A DNA stretch of 64,000 nt. Source: Nocardia cyriacigeorgica. Lineage in GTDB: Bacteria; Actinomycetota; Actinomycetes; Mycobacteriales; Mycobacteriaceae. The stretch lies in NCBI RefSeq assembly GCF_029868385.1, contig NZ_JARWNX010000059.1, positions 62,001-126,000 on the forward strand, read 5' to 3'. Numbering within the stretch: position 1 is the first letter of the stretch; every line of letters begins with the position of its first letter. A program made the position numbers and the translations under genes. Of this stretch, positions 46,920 through 58,829 are shown one piece after another. The notes below the pieces were generated by a model. The model had not been told where the DNA came from, did no database searches, and was given only the letters and a program-made list of their open reading frames with translations.

Positions 46920-47077
46920 TTCGTGTGACCCGGTCGGCCGCACGCGCTCGGAGCTGGCTGAGGCGCGGCTATCGGCCTGGCACGGTCGACCGAACCCGCT
47001 ACGGTGCGAATCCGTGGCCGGTCGCCGTGCGATCGGTGGAGGTGTGCCGATTCCGTGCGGGTGGTGACCGGGCCGAT

Positions 47078-48223
47078 TCACGCGTGCTCGTGCAGTTCGC
47101 CCCAGGCCGGGAACGGGTCGGGATAGGTGGCCCAGGTGCGCGGCCCCGCTTCCAGCTCGGCGTCGGTGAGCAGTGCGTGGTCGAGCAGGACGCGAATGTG
47201 GTCGCGATTGAGTTTTATCCCGATGAAGACGATCTCCTGACCGGCCGGAACCTCGAGGGACGACCACCAGGCGGCCGGTTCGAACACCAGATTCGGCCCC
47301 GCCTGCGACCAGATGGCGGCCAGTTCCGAGCGGCTGGCGATCCAGCAGAAACCCTTGCTGCGCAACAATCCGCGCAGCTGTTCCAGTGCATCCGACAGTC
47401 GTTGCGGATGGAACGGCCGGTCGGCGGTGTAGGTGAGGCTGCTGATGCCGTACTCCTCGGTCTCCGGCACATGCCCGCCCGCCAGCTCCTCGTCCCAGCC
47501 TTCGGTCGATGCGGCGGCGACCGGATCGTAGCGGCCGGTATCGAGCACCTCGCTCAGTTCGACCACGCCGTGGCGTGTCCGTAAGACCTTGGCGCGCGGA
47601 TTCATTCGCCGCACCGCCGCCTCCACCGCGCCCGCGGCCTGCTCGCTCACCAGATCGGTCTTGTTGATCAACAGCACATCCGCGAACTCCACCTGATCGG
47701 CCAGCAGATCGGCAATACCGCGCTCATCGCCCTCGCCGGCCTGGAGATTCCGTTCGGCGAGTGCCTGACCGCGCGCGATCTCGGCGAGGAAGGTCGACGC
47801 GTCGACGACGGTGACCATGGTGTCGAGGCGGGCGATCGAACCGAGTGTGAACCCGTCCTCGAACTCCCAGTCGAAGGTGGCCGCCACGGGCATGGGTTCG
47901 GAGATGCCGGTCGATTCGATGACCAGCTGATCGAAGCGCCCCTCCCGCGCGAGCCTGCCCACCGCCTCGATGAGGTCTTCGCGCAGGGTGCAGCAGATGC
48001 ACCCGTTGGTCAGCTCGACCAGCTTCTCCTCGGTCCGATCGAGATGCCCCTGGCCCGCCACCAGCGCCGCGTCGATATTCACCTCGCTCATGTCATTGAC
48101 GATCACCGCCACCCTGCGGCCCTCCCGATTGGCCAGGATGTGGTTGAGCAGGGTGGTCTTGCCCGCACCGAGGAACCCGGACAGCACGGTCACCGGCAGT
48201 TGCTGTGGTGTCGAAATGGTCAT
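47078..48223 (-). CDS. COG0523 GTPase, Zur-regulated metallochaperone
   Basis: 381-residue G3E-family GTPase. Walker [16 protein letters not shown], metal-binding CICC in [13 protein letters not shown], the switch ESTGISEP, and base-recognition NKTD. The C-terminal CobW_C domain ends in a short HEHA. COG0523 proteins insert or redistribute zinc or other metals under shortage. ATG 48223 lies 5-6 bases from a Zur box, so it is probably made under zinc starvation, like mycobacterial Rv0106. Partner protein unknown. Confidence 0.9.
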   Translation of the reverse strand: MTISTPQQLPVTVLSGFLGAGKTTLLNHILANREGRRVAVIVNDMSEVNIDAALVAGQGHLDRTEEKLVELTNGCICCTLREDLIEAVGRLAREGRFDQLVIESTGISEPMPVAATFDWEFEDGFTLGSIARLDTMVTVVDASTFLAEIARGQALAERNLQAGEGDERGIADLLADQVEFADVLLINKTDLVSEQAAGAVEAAVRRMNPRAKVLRTRHGVVELSEVLDTGRYDPVAAASTEGWDEELAGGHVPETEEYGISSLTYTADRPFHPQRLSDALEQLRGLLRSKGFCWIASRSELAAIWSQAGPNLVFEPAAWWSSLEVPAGQEIVFIGIKLNRDHIRVLLDHALLTDAELEAGPRTWATYPDPFPAWGELHEHA

Positions 48224-48227
48224 CTAC

Positions 48228-48248
48228 AAATGATAACCATTTTCATTA
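48228..48248 (-). promoter_or_regulatory. Zur box
   Basis: Core ATGATAA-CCA-TTTTCAT (48230-48246), an inverted repeat with one mismatch, flanked by A/T, very like actinobacterial Zur sites. It sits directly upstream of the COG0523 start. The divergent ABC importer starts 140 bp away and may or may not be affected. Confidence 0.78.
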
Positions 48249-48384
48249 GTGCGGATGTGTGCGGGTGAGCTGTTCGTCCGGTACGCACCACGAAACGCGG
48301 GCGATCTATTCAGGGTGAGTGCAACTCTGTCGGTGGGCGGCCCGTGGCCCGCATCATGCACGAATGCTCATGGAGAGGCGCACT

Positions 48385-49179
48385 GTGCCCGAGCGGCGGA
48401 CCCCGCTGTACCGACGCCCGGGGTTTCTGCGTGCCCTCGCACCGATCGCGCTGTTGCTGCTGTGGCAGATCGCCAGTACCAGCGGTTGGGTGTCGGCCAA
48501 GAAGCTGCCCGCGCCGTCGGTGGTGCTGGATGCCGGGTTGGAGATCTATCGGTCCGGGCAGCTCGGTGAGGCGTTGCTGGTGTCGGGGGAGCGCGCGCTG
48601 TTCGGGTTCGTGCTCGGTGCGGTGTTCGCGCTCGTCCTCGGTATCGTCGCCGGGCTCGGCAAAGTCGGTGAGTACGTACTCGATCCGCCGTTGCAGATGC
48701 TGCGCACCATTCCGCTGTTCGGTCTGATCCCGCTGTTCATCATCTGGTTCGGCATCGGTGAGGAACCCAAGATCTATCTGATCGCGCTCGGCGTGTTCTT
48801 CCCGCTGTACCTCAACACCTTCGCCGGTATCCGCCAGCTCGACCCGAAACTGCTGGAACTGGGCCGCACCCTGCAACTCACGCTCGTGGAACGGCTGCGG
48901 CTGCTCATCGTGCCCGGTGCGCTGCCGCAGATCCTGGTCGGCGCGCGGCAGAGCCTCGGCATCGCCTGGCTGTCGCTGATCGTGGCCGAGCAGATCAATG
49001 CCAGCGCCGGGCTCGGCTTCGTGATCAACAATGCCCGCGAATTCCTGCGCACCGACATCGTCATCGTCGGGCTGCTCATCTACAGCCTGCTCGGGCTGGC
49101 CACCGACTCGATCGTGCGCGCGCTGGAACATCGCGCCCTGCGCTGGCGCCCGTCCGTCGACCGAGGGATCCACCGATGA
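48385..49179 (+). CDS. ssuC: Sulfonate-type ABC transporter permease
   Basis: 264-residue inner-membrane subunit with about six helices and the coupling-helix motif in ELGRTLQLTLVERLRLLIVPGALPQILVGARQSLGIAWLSLIVAEQ. GTG 48385 with GGAGAGG 6 bases upstream is preferred over ATG 48364 or 48370. Overlaps ssuB by 4 bp. By similarity it imports aliphatic sulfonates, taurine or a related compound. Confidence 0.85.
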   Translation: MPERRTPLYRRPGFLRALAPIALLLLWQIASTSGWVSAKKLPAPSVVLDAGLEIYRSGQLGEALLVSGERALFGFVLGAVFALVLGIVAGLGKVGEYVLDPPLQMLRTIPLFGLIPLFIIWFGIGEEPKIYLIALGVFFPLYLNTFAGIRQLDPKLLELGRTLQLTLVERLRLLIVPGALPQILVGARQSLGIAWLSLIVAEQINASAGLGFVINNAREFLRTDIVIVGLLIYSLLGLATDSIVRALEHRALRWRPSVDRGIHR

Positions 49180-49904
49180 CCATTACCCAGACCGCCACCG
49201 CACCGGCAGCTCGAATCACCGGACTCGGCAAGAGTTTCGGCGACAACTCCGTCCTCGACGGGATCGAGGTCGAGATCGGGGCGGGCGAGATCGTCGCACT
49301 GGTCGGCCGCAGCGGTTCCGGCAAATCGACGCTGCTGCGCATCATCGGCGGACTGGAACACGCGGATCGCGGTGCGGTGCACACCGACGCTCAACCCACG
49401 TTCGTCTTCCAGGAGCCGCGACTCATTCCGTGGCTGCCGGTGGTGCGCAATGTGGCGCTCGGACGGCCGAGCCCGCGCAATCGACGCACCGACGAACGCA
49501 TCGCTCGTGAGCTGCTCGCCCAGGTCAACCTGGGCGAACGTGCCGATGCCTGGCCGCTGACCCTGTCCGGCGGCGAAGCGCAACGGGCCGCCCTGGCCAG
49601 GGCACTCGTCGCGCATCCGACGCTGCTGCTGCTCGACGAACCGTTCGGCGCGCTCGACGCGCTGACCCGGCTGGCCATGCACGAACTGCTGCTGCGGCTG
49701 CATGCCGAACACGATTTCGGCGTCCTGCTCGTCACCCATGATGTCGCCGAAGCCGTCACGCTCGCCGACCGCGTGCTGGTGCTCGACAACGGCCGGATCG
49801 CCGATGAGGTGCGTGTCGATCTGCCGCGACCGCGCGCGCACGCCGCACCCGAATCCGCCGACTATGTCCGGCGTCTGCTGGCGCTGCTCGGCGTCGACTC
49901 CTGA
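49176..49904 (+). CDS. ssuB: Sulfonate-type ABC transporter ATPase
   Basis: 242-residue ATPase. Walker A GRSGSGKSTLL, Q-loop VFQEPRLIPWLPV, signature LSGGEAQR, Walker B LLLLDEPFGALDALTR, H-loop VTHDVAEAV. The Q-loop sequence is typical of the nitrate/sulfonate/taurine group. ATG 49176 overlaps the permease stop. Confidence 0.9.
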   Translation: MTITQTATAPAARITGLGKSFGDNSVLDGIEVEIGAGEIVALVGRSGSGKSTLLRIIGGLEHADRGAVHTDAQPTFVFQEPRLIPWLPVVRNVALGRPSPRNRRTDERIARELLAQVNLGERADAWPLTLSGGEAQRAALARALVAHPTLLLLDEPFGALDALTRLAMHELLLRLHAEHDFGVLLVTHDVAEAVTLADRVLVLDNGRIADEVRVDLPRPRAHAAPESADYVRRLLALLGVDS

Positions 49905-49940
49905 CCTCCCTCCATCCGACGACGCAGGAAAGCGGTTCTC

Positions 49941-50930
49941 GTGAAACGATTCTCGATATCCAGGCTGGCCGGTGCGGCCATGGTGGCCGCGGCCGTATTC
50001 GCGACGAGTGCCTGCGGTGACGATGCCGAACCGGTGCCGAGTGGCCCGGTGGATCTCAGCACGGTGACCCTGAAGGTCGGTGATCAGAAGGCGATCTCCA
50101 TCGAGGTGCTGCTGCGGGCATCGGGTCAGCTGGAGAATCTGCCGTACAAGATCGAATTCTCCACCTTCACCGCCGGTCCGCCGCTGATCGAGGCGGTGGG
50201 CGCGGGCGGGATCGATCTGGCGCAGACCGGGAACACCCCGGTGATCTTCGGTGCGGCAGCCAATGCCGATATCAAGATCATCGGTGCGCTCGCGGCGACC
50301 GGTAAGGGCGATGCGATCCTCGTCGGCAAGGATTCCGCGATCGGTTCGGCCGCCGAACTGAAAGGTAAGAAGGTCGCGGTGACCAAGGGCAGTTCGGCCA
50401 ATGCCAACCTGCTGCTGCAACTCCAGAAGGCGGGCCTCGGCCTCGACGATGTCGAACCGGTCTACCTCGCACCCGCCGACGGATACGCCGCGCTGACCCG
50501 CGGTGATGTCGACGCTTGGGCGGTCTGGGACCCGTACACCGCCATCGCGGAGAACGAGGTCGGCGCCAAAACCATCGCCACCGCCGACCAGGCCGCGAAC
50601 GGTTACAACTTCTGGGTCGCCTCGAACGCAGCGGTCGGCGACGCCGGAAAGTCGGCGGCCATCAGCGATTTCTTGACCCGCTACGCGGCCGCGACCACCT
50701 GGTCATCGGACAACCTCGACCTGTGGTCGACCAAATACGCCGAACTGACCGCGATCCCCGTCGACGCCTCCCGCACCACCTGGACCCGCTCGATCAAGGA
50801 ACCGATCCCGCTCGACGACAAGGTCGTCGCCTCCGAACAGGAGATCGCCGACGCCTTCACCGAGGCGGGCGCGATTCCGGGCAAGGTGACATTCAGCGAT
50901 TTCGTCGACAAGCGCTTCGACCAGCAGTAG
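49941..50930 (+). CDS. ssuA: Sulfonate-type substrate-binding lipoprotein
   Basis: 329-residue lipoprotein with signal and lipobox ATSAC (Cys about residue 28). SsuA-like motifs: EFSTFTAGPPLIEAVGAGGIDLAQTGNTPVIF, KGKKVAVTKGSSANANLLL and DGYAALTRGDVDAWAVWDPY. The GTG start at 49941 is 36 bases after ssuB. Delivers the substrate to SsuBC. No desulfonating monooxygenase is encoded nearby. Confidence 0.9.
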   Translation: MKRFSISRLAGAAMVAAAVFATSACGDDAEPVPSGPVDLSTVTLKVGDQKAISIEVLLRASGQLENLPYKIEFSTFTAGPPLIEAVGAGGIDLAQTGNTPVIFGAAANADIKIIGALAATGKGDAILVGKDSAIGSAAELKGKKVAVTKGSSANANLLLQLQKAGLGLDDVEPVYLAPADGYAALTRGDVDAWAVWDPYTAIAENEVGAKTIATADQAANGYNFWVASNAAVGDAGKSAAISDFLTRYAAATTWSSDNLDLWSTKYAELTAIPVDASRTTWTRSIKEPIPLDDKVVASEQEIADAFTEAGAIPGKVTFSDFVDKRFDQQ

Positions 50931-50981
50931 CGAGCACATCCGGCGGTGGCAGCCGAGGCCGCCACCGCCGGAATCGGCCGC

Positions 50982-52750
<1,769 letters not shown>

Positions 52751-52860
52751 CGTGATGTACCGGCCCGACCATACCCGCCCCGGCAACGCCCGAAGCAGAC
52801 CGGCCAACAGCGCCCGGCGGTCTCGACGCACCGCCGGGTGCTCCGCGCCGCGGCGCGAGG

Positions 52861-53334
52861 TCAGCCGTTCGCGTAGGCGTCGCGCATCACCTGCACGTCG
52901 ATCTTCTTCATCTTCAACATGGCGGCGGTGGCTCGGTCGACCGCTGCCGGATCGCCGACCAGCAGCTCATCGGCCTCGGCTGGCCAGACCTGCCAGGGGA
53001 CGCCGTATTTGTCGAACAGCCAACCGCAATCGATCTCCTTGCCGCCGTCGGCGAGCAGGGCCGCCCAGAGCCGGTCGACCTCGTCCTGGCTGTCGCAGTT
53101 GATCAGCAGTGACATGGCGTGGGTGTAGCTGTACTCACCTCCGCCGTTGATGCCGGTGAAGCGTTGACCAGCGAGTTCGAAGTCCACGGTCATCACAGCT
53201 CCCGCCTCGCCCATCCCGGATTCGGTGAAGCGCAGGACTCGGATGATCGTGGAATCCGGGAACAACGAACAGTAGAACTCGGCGGCCTCCTCGGCCTGCG
53301 TGTCGTACCAGAGATTGGTGACGATCTTCTGCAT
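52861..53334 (-). CDS. PhnB-like VOC family protein
   Basis: 157-residue glyoxalase/bleomycin-resistance-fold protein of the PhnB type (often annotated 3-demethylubiquinone methyltransferase-like). Motifs: TNLWYDTQAEEAAEFYCSLFPDS, FTGINGGGEY, SLLINCDSQDEVDRLW and CGWLFDKYGVPWQVWP. ATG 53334 with GGGAGGA upstream; the open frame continues upstream but is not homologous. Function unknown; stand-alone gene. Confidence 0.87.
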   Translation of the reverse strand: MQKIVTNLWYDTQAEEAAEFYCSLFPDSTIIRVLRFTESGMGEAGAVMTVDFELAGQRFTGINGGGEYSYTHAMSLLINCDSQDEVDRLWAALLADGGKEIDCGWLFDKYGVPWQVWPAEADELLVGDPAAVDRATAAMLKMKKIDVQVMRDAYANG

Positions 53335-53543
53335 GATTGTCCTCCCGATCGGATGGGCTGGCCTTGTATATGCAGACTGCGCTTTCCGACGAAATTCATC
53401 GCGGTTTTTCGTGGAACCGAGCTGTGGAGCCGGACCGCTCGGTGACCGATCGGCAGCGGCCGCGGTATCGGCTCGACACTGTTCGCGGTGCGGCTGCGCC
53501 TCGACCGGTTGCTCGGCTCGGCGCAATTCCCATACGGGGGAGG

Positions 53544-54722
53544 TCAGTGATCGCGCGCCGGAAGGATCCGGCCGGTGACCTCGCCGAGGCCGATGCGGGC
53601 GCCCGCATTGCCCGGCGCGGTAGCGGTGATCGTGACTTCGTCGCCGTCGAGGAGAAAGGTGCGCTCGGCGTCGCCCACCGGGACGGGTTCCGCGCCGCCC
53701 CAGGACAGCTCCATGAATGATCCGCGCTGGTCGGCGGCCGGGCCGGAGATGGTGCCGGAGGCGTAGAGATCGCCGGAGCGGGTGGCGGCGCCGTTGACGG
53801 TCAGATGCGCCAGCATCTGCGCCGGTGACCAGTACATCCCCGAGTACGGCGGATGGGCCACCGGAACACCGTTCCAGCGCACGCACAGCTCGATATCCAG
53901 CCCCCAGTGCTGCTGTTCGCGCAGATAGGGCAGGGGCAACGGATCTTGTGGCTGGACCGGGATCCTGGCCGATTCCAGCGCTGCCAGCGGGGTGATCCAT
54001 GCTCCCATCGAGGTGGCGAACGATTTGCCGAGGAATGGGCCGAGCGGCTGATATTCCCAGGCCTGGATATCGCGGGCCGACCAGTCATTGATCAACGCGA
54101 CGCCGAACACGTGATCGGCGAATTCCGCGGTGTCGATCGCACTGCCGAGTTCGGAGCCGATACCGATGACGAAGCCGAGTTCGGCCTCGATGTCCAGCCG
54201 TCGCGAGGGTCCGAAATCCGGTGTGCCGGAATCGGTTCGCCGCTGTCCGCACGGTCGAACGATATCGGTGCCCGACACCACCACTGTGCCCGCGCGACCG
54301 TGATACCCGACCGGAAGGTGACGCCAATTCGGTAGCAGCGGCTCCGACCCTGGACGCAGGAGCTTTCCCAGATTCGTCGCGTGATCGATGCTCGCGTAGA
54401 AATCGACATAATCGCCGATTCGCACCGGCAGGGCCAGGTGCACCGCCGCGAGCGGAAAGATCGCGTCGGCGGAGAGACCGTCGTAGACCAGTTCACGTAC
54501 CCGCTCACGCACCTGCGCCCAACGCCATGGACCCTGGGCCAGAAAAGAATTGAGATTCGGCCTGGCGAATACCGAATCGTCGAGCGCCGTGGCGAGGTCG
54601 ATGACATGCTCACCGACTCGTACGCCGACGCGATAGTCGTCGCCGCCGGGTGCGAACACGCCGTACGGCAGATGCTCCGGCCCGAACAGCGAATCCTGCG
54701 GGACCTCGATTCGCGTCTTCAC
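53544..54722 (-). CDS. fahA: Fumarylacetoacetase
   Basis: Last enzyme of tyrosine/homogentisate degradation, cleaving fumarylacetoacetate to fumarate and acetoacetate. 392 residues. N-terminal FAA_N domain (PYGVFAPGG), then FAA hydrolase motifs DFYASIDHATNLGKLLRPG, EAELGFVIG, LINDWSARDIQAWEYQPLGPFLGKSF and QRGSFMELSWGG. GTG 54722 overlaps the hmgA stop by 4 bases, so the two are translationally coupled. Confidence 0.93.
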   Translation of the reverse strand: MKTRIEVPQDSLFGPEHLPYGVFAPGGDDYRVGVRVGEHVIDLATALDDSVFARPNLNSFLAQGPWRWAQVRERVRELVYDGLSADAIFPLAAVHLALPVRIGDYVDFYASIDHATNLGKLLRPGSEPLLPNWRHLPVGYHGRAGTVVVSGTDIVRPCGQRRTDSGTPDFGPSRRLDIEAELGFVIGIGSELGSAIDTAEFADHVFGVALINDWSARDIQAWEYQPLGPFLGKSFATSMGAWITPLAALESARIPVQPQDPLPLPYLREQQHWGLDIELCVRWNGVPVAHPPYSGMYWSPAQMLAHLTVNGAATRSGDLYASGTISGPAADQRGSFMELSWGGAEPVPVGDAERTFLLDGDEVTITATAPGNAGARIGLGEVTGRILPARDH

Positions 54723-55915
54723 CGCGGTCCCCGTCCGGACCAGGTCCACGCGTAGTCGGGGTCTTCGCAGGCCAACGCGCCCTCGCCCAACTCGAGCGGG
54801 CGGAAGGTGTCGACCATGACGGCCAGCTCGTCGAAGGATTCCGCCCCGATGCTCGCCTCGTACGCCCCCGGCTGCGGTCCGTGCGCGTAGCCGCCGGGAT
54901 GTACCGAGATCGATCCCTGCCCGATCCCCGAACCGCGCCTGGCCTCGTAATTCCCGCCGCAGTAGAACATGATCTCGTCGGAATCGACATTGGAGTGGTA
55001 GTAGGGCACCGGAATCGACAGCGGGTGATAGTCCACCTTGCGCGGAACGAAATTGCAGACCACGAAATTGATGCCCTCGAACGCCTGATGCACCGGTGGT
55101 GGTTGGTGGACCCGCCCGGTGATCGGTTCGAAATCGCCGATATTGAAGGTGAACGGATACAGACAGCCGTCCCAGCCGATCACATCGAACGGATGCGTCG
55201 CGTACACCATTCGGGTGCCCGCGATCTGTCCGCCGGGTCGGTGCTTGACCAGCACCTCGACTTCCGTGCCGGCGGTGAGCAGCGGTTCGCCGGGTCCGTG
55301 CAGATCGCGCTCGCAGTACGGCGAATTCTCCAGCAGCTGTCCGAATTTCGACAGGTACCGTTTGGGCGGGGTGATGTGGCTGGAGGCTTCGATCGCATAG
55401 GCGCGCAACGGGTCGGGGCCGATGGGCAGCCAGCGATGGGTGGTGGCCCGTGGGATCAGCACGTGATCGCCCTGCCGGACGGGCAGCGCGCCGAATACCG
55501 TCTCCACCACCGCGCCACCGGATTCCACGTACACCAGTTCGTCGCCGATGGCATTGCGGTACAGCGGTGATGCCGCACCGGCGACGACGTAGGACAACCG
55601 CACATCGGTATTCGCGAGTAGCAGCCGTCGTCCGGTGACCGCATCCGTACCGGCCCAGCTGTCACCGGGGAACAGTTCGTGTAATCGCAGATGCCGATGG
55701 CGCAGTGGATGATTGGGGGTCGTCGACTGATCGGGCAGCTCCCACACCGTCGCGTCGATGATCGCCGGTGGTAGACCGCGGTGATATAGCAGCGACGAAT
55801 CGCCGGAGAAGCCCTCCTCGCCCATGAGTTCCTCGTAGAACAGGCGCCCCTGCTCATCGCGATGCTGGGTGTGCCGCTTCGGCGGCACCGATCCCACCTG
55901 TCGATAGAAAGCCAT
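54719..55915 (-). CDS. hmgA: Homogentisate 1,2-dioxygenase
   Basis: Iron(II) dioxygenase opening the homogentisate ring. 398 residues. Cupin-type motifs: ELVYVESGGAVVETVFG, GDHVLIPRATTHRW, HPFDVIGWDGCLYPF, PPPVHQAFEG, YYHSNVDSDEIMFYCGGNYEARRG and SVHPGGYAHGPQPG, carrying the metal His and Glu. ATG 55915 chosen; the frame is open upstream. First gene of hmgA-fahA. The maleylacetoacetate isomerase gene is not nearby. Confidence 0.93.
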   Translation of the reverse strand: MAFYRQVGSVPPKRHTQHRDEQGRLFYEELMGEEGFSGDSSLLYHRGLPPAIIDATVWELPDQSTTPNHPLRHRHLRLHELFPGDSWAGTDAVTGRRLLLANTDVRLSYVVAGAASPLYRNAIGDELVYVESGGAVVETVFGALPVRQGDHVLIPRATTHRWLPIGPDPLRAYAIEASSHITPPKRYLSKFGQLLENSPYCERDLHGPGEPLLTAGTEVEVLVKHRPGGQIAGTRMVYATHPFDVIGWDGCLYPFTFNIGDFEPITGRVHQPPPVHQAFEGINFVVCNFVPRKVDYHPLSIPVPYYHSNVDSDEIMFYCGGNYEARRGSGIGQGSISVHPGGYAHGPQPGAYEASIGAESFDELAVMVDTFRPLELGEGALACEDPDYAWTWSGRGPR

Positions 55916-56031
55916 GACCACACCTCCCGCCGAACGGACGGACAGCCTGACCCATCGTATGCCGCGACTGTTGTCGGCGGGGCCGCTCGCGGCGCGATAT
56001 TCCGCGCACCGCGTAATCGAGCGTGCTCGGC

Positions 56032-56658
56032 TCAGGCGTTGCGCAGCGCGCGGTAGACCGCGGCGCCGACGAACGCGCCCAACTCGTCCGGCGTCCACTC
56101 GCCGGTCCCGGCGAGCAGGCTCCGCACCGCGCCTTCCCCGGCCGAGATCCACTGCTCGACCAGCACCGGAAGTTTGCGATCGGCATCTTCGGTGCCCCAG
56201 GCCCGCAGGGTGGGGCGCAGCAGCCGGGTGCATCGTTCGACGACGAGACCGCGGCCGCGTCCGAACGAATCGGCCACCGCGGGGTCCGGATTGCCGTAGA
56301 GCAGCAGCCAGGAATCCGGCCGCGCGGCCACCACCTCGAGCAGGGCCCGGAACCCTTCGACGAACACCGGCTCACCGGCGTCGACCGCACGTTTGCGCAA
56401 TGCGCCGAGGACTCCGCCGATCACGTACGACTCCTCGCGCCGGATCAGTTCTTCGATCAGGGCGACCCGGTCGGGGAAGCACGCGTACACCACCGGCCGT
56501 GTGACGCTCATCCGTTCGGCGATCGCCGCGACGGTCACCGCCGCGATGCCCTGTTCGATCGCAATCGCCAGCGCGGCGTCGAGCACCTGCGGCCGGCGGC
56601 GTTCCGGGCCGAGATGCTGTGCCCGTCGTCGCGGCCGCACAGCCGATTCGGTGCTCAT
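56032..56658 (-). CDS. TetR family regulator
   Basis: 208-residue repressor. HTH: PQVLDAALAIAIEQGIAAVTVAAIAERMSVTRPVVYACFPDRVALIEELI. Divergent from the long acyl-CoA dehydrogenase (154-bp gap) and 116 bp downstream of hmgA. It most likely regulates the divergent dehydrogenase. ATG 56658. Confidence 0.86.
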   Translation of the reverse strand: MSTESAVRPRRRAQHLGPERRRPQVLDAALAIAIEQGIAAVTVAAIAERMSVTRPVVYACFPDRVALIEELIRREESYVIGGVLGALRKRAVDAGEPVFVEGFRALLEVVAARPDSWLLLYGNPDPAVADSFGRGRGLVVERCTRLLRPTLRAWGTEDADRKLPVLVEQWISAGEGAVRSLLAGTGEWTPDELGAFVGAAVYRALRNA

Positions 56659-56749
56659 GGAATTCACGATATCAGCGGAGTCGTGGGCGTTGTCGCTGGT
56701 CTTGCGGGTGCCACCAGCAGTTCCTACGCTAATGAATAATAATGCTACA

Positions 56750-56761
56750 TTCCTGTAGGAA
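56750..56761. promoter_or_regulatory. Short palindrome upstream of acyl-CoA dehydrogenase
   Basis: TTCCT-GT-AGGAA, with an AT-rich stretch (AATGAATAATAATGC) just to its left. Lies between divergent TetR and dehydrogenase. Possible TetR operator overlapping the promoter. Confidence 0.4.
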
Positions 56762-56812
56762 ATTGCCTCCGGCTGTGCGCCGGACCGCCGACCCGGCCCG
56801 AGGAGAATTGAC

Positions 56813-58744
56813 ATGACACGCCAGACCGGCCCCCTGTTCAACCCGAAGACCTGCGAATTCGCGGAGTTCGACGCGACAACCCGACGTCTGCTGCGCGCCG
56901 TCGTCGACTGGTTCGAATCACGTGGCAAGGCCGTGCTGAAGCAGGAGGATCGCGACCGGATCTGGTATTCGGAGTTTCTCGACTTCGTCAAACGCGAGCG
57001 GGTGTTCGCCACCTTCTTGACCCCGGCTGCCGAGGCCGACGGCGACCCGGGCAAACGCTGGGACACCGCGCGGATCGCGATGATGAGCCAGATCCTCGGC
57101 TTCTACAGCATGCAGTACTGGTACGTCTGGCAGGTCACCATCCTCGGCCTCGGACCGATTTGGCAGAGCGATAACGCCGCCGCCAAACGACGCGCCGCGG
57201 CACTGCTCGACTCGGGGGAGATCTTCGCCTTCGGGCTCTCGGAGAAGGAGCACGGCGCCGACGTCTACTCCACCGATATGGTGCTCGAGCCGACCGGCGA
57301 CGGCGGTTTCCTGGCGACCGGCGGCAAGCATTACATCGGCAACGGTAATGCGGCCGCGATGGTGTCGGTCTTCGGCCGCCGCGCCGACAAACCGATCATC
57401 GACAGCTCGAAGGCACTGCGGGACAAGCCGACTCAGGACGACTACGAGGGTTATCTGTTCTTCGTCGCCGACAGCGGGCACGAAAACTACCGGTTGCGCG
57501 GCAATGTGGTCGACGGCCAGATGTATGTGGCCGCCTTCGATCTGGAGCAGTACCCGGTGGGCGAGCAGGACATTCTGCATCGTGGTGAGGCCGCATTCCA
57601 TGCCGCGATGAACACCGTCAACGTCGGCAAGTTCAACCTCGGCTTCGGCGCGATCGGCGCCTGCGAGCACGCTTTCTACGAGGCCATCCGGCATGCCGAC
57701 AACCGCGTCCTGTTCGGCCACCGGGTGACTGAATTCCCCCAGGTGCAGGCACTGGTGACCGATTCGTACGCGCGGCTGATCGCGATGAAGCTCTACAGTG
57801 CGCGCGCCATCGACTACCTGCGTTCGGCATCGCCGCGGGACCGCCGCTATCTGCTGTTCAATGCCATCGAGAAGATGACGGTCACCCGGCAGGGACAGCG
57901 CATCATCGAAGACCTGGCCGATGTGATCGCGGCCCGCGGCTTCGAGAAGGACATGTACTTCCCGATGGCGATGCTCGGCCTCTTCGGTCTGCCGCGGTTG
58001 GAAGGCACCGTGCACGTGAACATGGCGCTGTCGCTGAAGTTCATGGCCGGGTACATGTTCCATCCATCCGACGCCGGTCTGGCCGCGCTGCGCTATCTGC
58101 CCGGTGCGGGCGGTGCGCCCAAGGGCGCCGTTCGCGCGGTCTCGGGTGCGCTGAGCTGGTCGAGCAGGCGTCTGTCCCCGCGCGCGGCCGCCGCTGTGCC
58201 CGCACTCGGCGCCCAGCTGCGCGCGGCCGACCACGCACCGGTGCCGACCCGCCGCGACGCCGCCGACGACGAGTTCCTGTTCCGACAGGGCCCGAGCAGT
58301 GGGCTCGGACGGATCCGATTCGGCGATTGGCGACCGATCTTCGAGCGCTTCGCCCACGTACCGAACGTTGCGGTGTTCCTCGAACAGATCCGCGCATTCC
58401 AATCCTTGCTCGTCGCGGCCGGGCCGACGGCGCAGCAGCAGCGCGATGTCGATTTTCTCTTCGCATTCGGCGAACTGTTCACCGCGGTGCCCTACGCCCA
58501 GCTGGTGCTCGAGCAGGCCGAGATCGACGGCACCGACGCGGCCGTACTCGACCAGATCTTCGACCTGTTCGTCCGCCAGTTCTCCACGCACGCGCTCACC
58601 CTGCACAACAAACCCACCGCGACCACCGCCCAGCAGCACCGTGCCCTCGACCTGATCCGCCGCCCGGTCGCCGACCGCACCCGCTTCGAACGCGTGCTAG
58701 GGCAGGCCCGTGCACTGTCGGACGCGTACGAGATGAATCCCTGA
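56813..58744 (+). CDS. Long acyl-CoA dehydrogenase/oxidase-like protein
   Basis: 643-residue flavoprotein, longer than ordinary dehydrogenases (about 390) and close to the acyl-CoA oxidase/very-long-chain group. FAD-domain motifs: FAFGLSEKEHGADVYSTDM, GKHYIGNGNAAAMVSVFG and NTVNVGKFNLGFGAIG. The C-terminal 200 residues form an extra helical domain. No signal peptide. Substrate probably a long-chain or unusual acyl-CoA. Stand-alone, with divergent TetR. Confidence 0.85.
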   Translation: MTRQTGPLFNPKTCEFAEFDATTRRLLRAVVDWFESRGKAVLKQEDRDRIWYSEFLDFVKRERVFATFLTPAAEADGDPGKRWDTARIAMMSQILGFYSMQYWYVWQVTILGLGPIWQSDNAAAKRRAAALLDSGEIFAFGLSEKEHGADVYSTDMVLEPTGDGGFLATGGKHYIGNGNAAAMVSVFGRRADKPIIDSSKALRDKPTQDDYEGYLFFVADSGHENYRLRGNVVDGQMYVAAFDLEQYPVGEQDILHRGEAAFHAAMNTVNVGKFNLGFGAIGACEHAFYEAIRHADNRVLFGHRVTEFPQVQALVTDSYARLIAMKLYSARAIDYLRSASPRDRRYLLFNAIEKMTVTRQGQRIIEDLADVIAARGFEKDMYFPMAMLGLFGLPRLEGTVHVNMALSLKFMAGYMFHPSDAGLAALRYLPGAGGAPKGAVRAVSGALSWSSRRLSPRAAAAVPALGAQLRAADHAPVPTRRDAADDEFLFRQGPSSGLGRIRFGDWRPIFERFAHVPNVAVFLEQIRAFQSLLVAAGPTAQQQRDVDFLFAFGELFTAVPYAQLVLEQAEIDGTDAAVLDQIFDLFVRQFSTHALTLHNKPTATTAQQHRALDLIRRPVADRTRFERVLGQARALSDAYEMNP

Positions 58745-58829
58745 CCGACCTTTCGATCCGGCGCTGACTGTCGCCGTCCGGGGCGGAAACGTCCTGTTCG
58801 GGAGGGTCGCCAGCCTGTATCTTTGTGCC

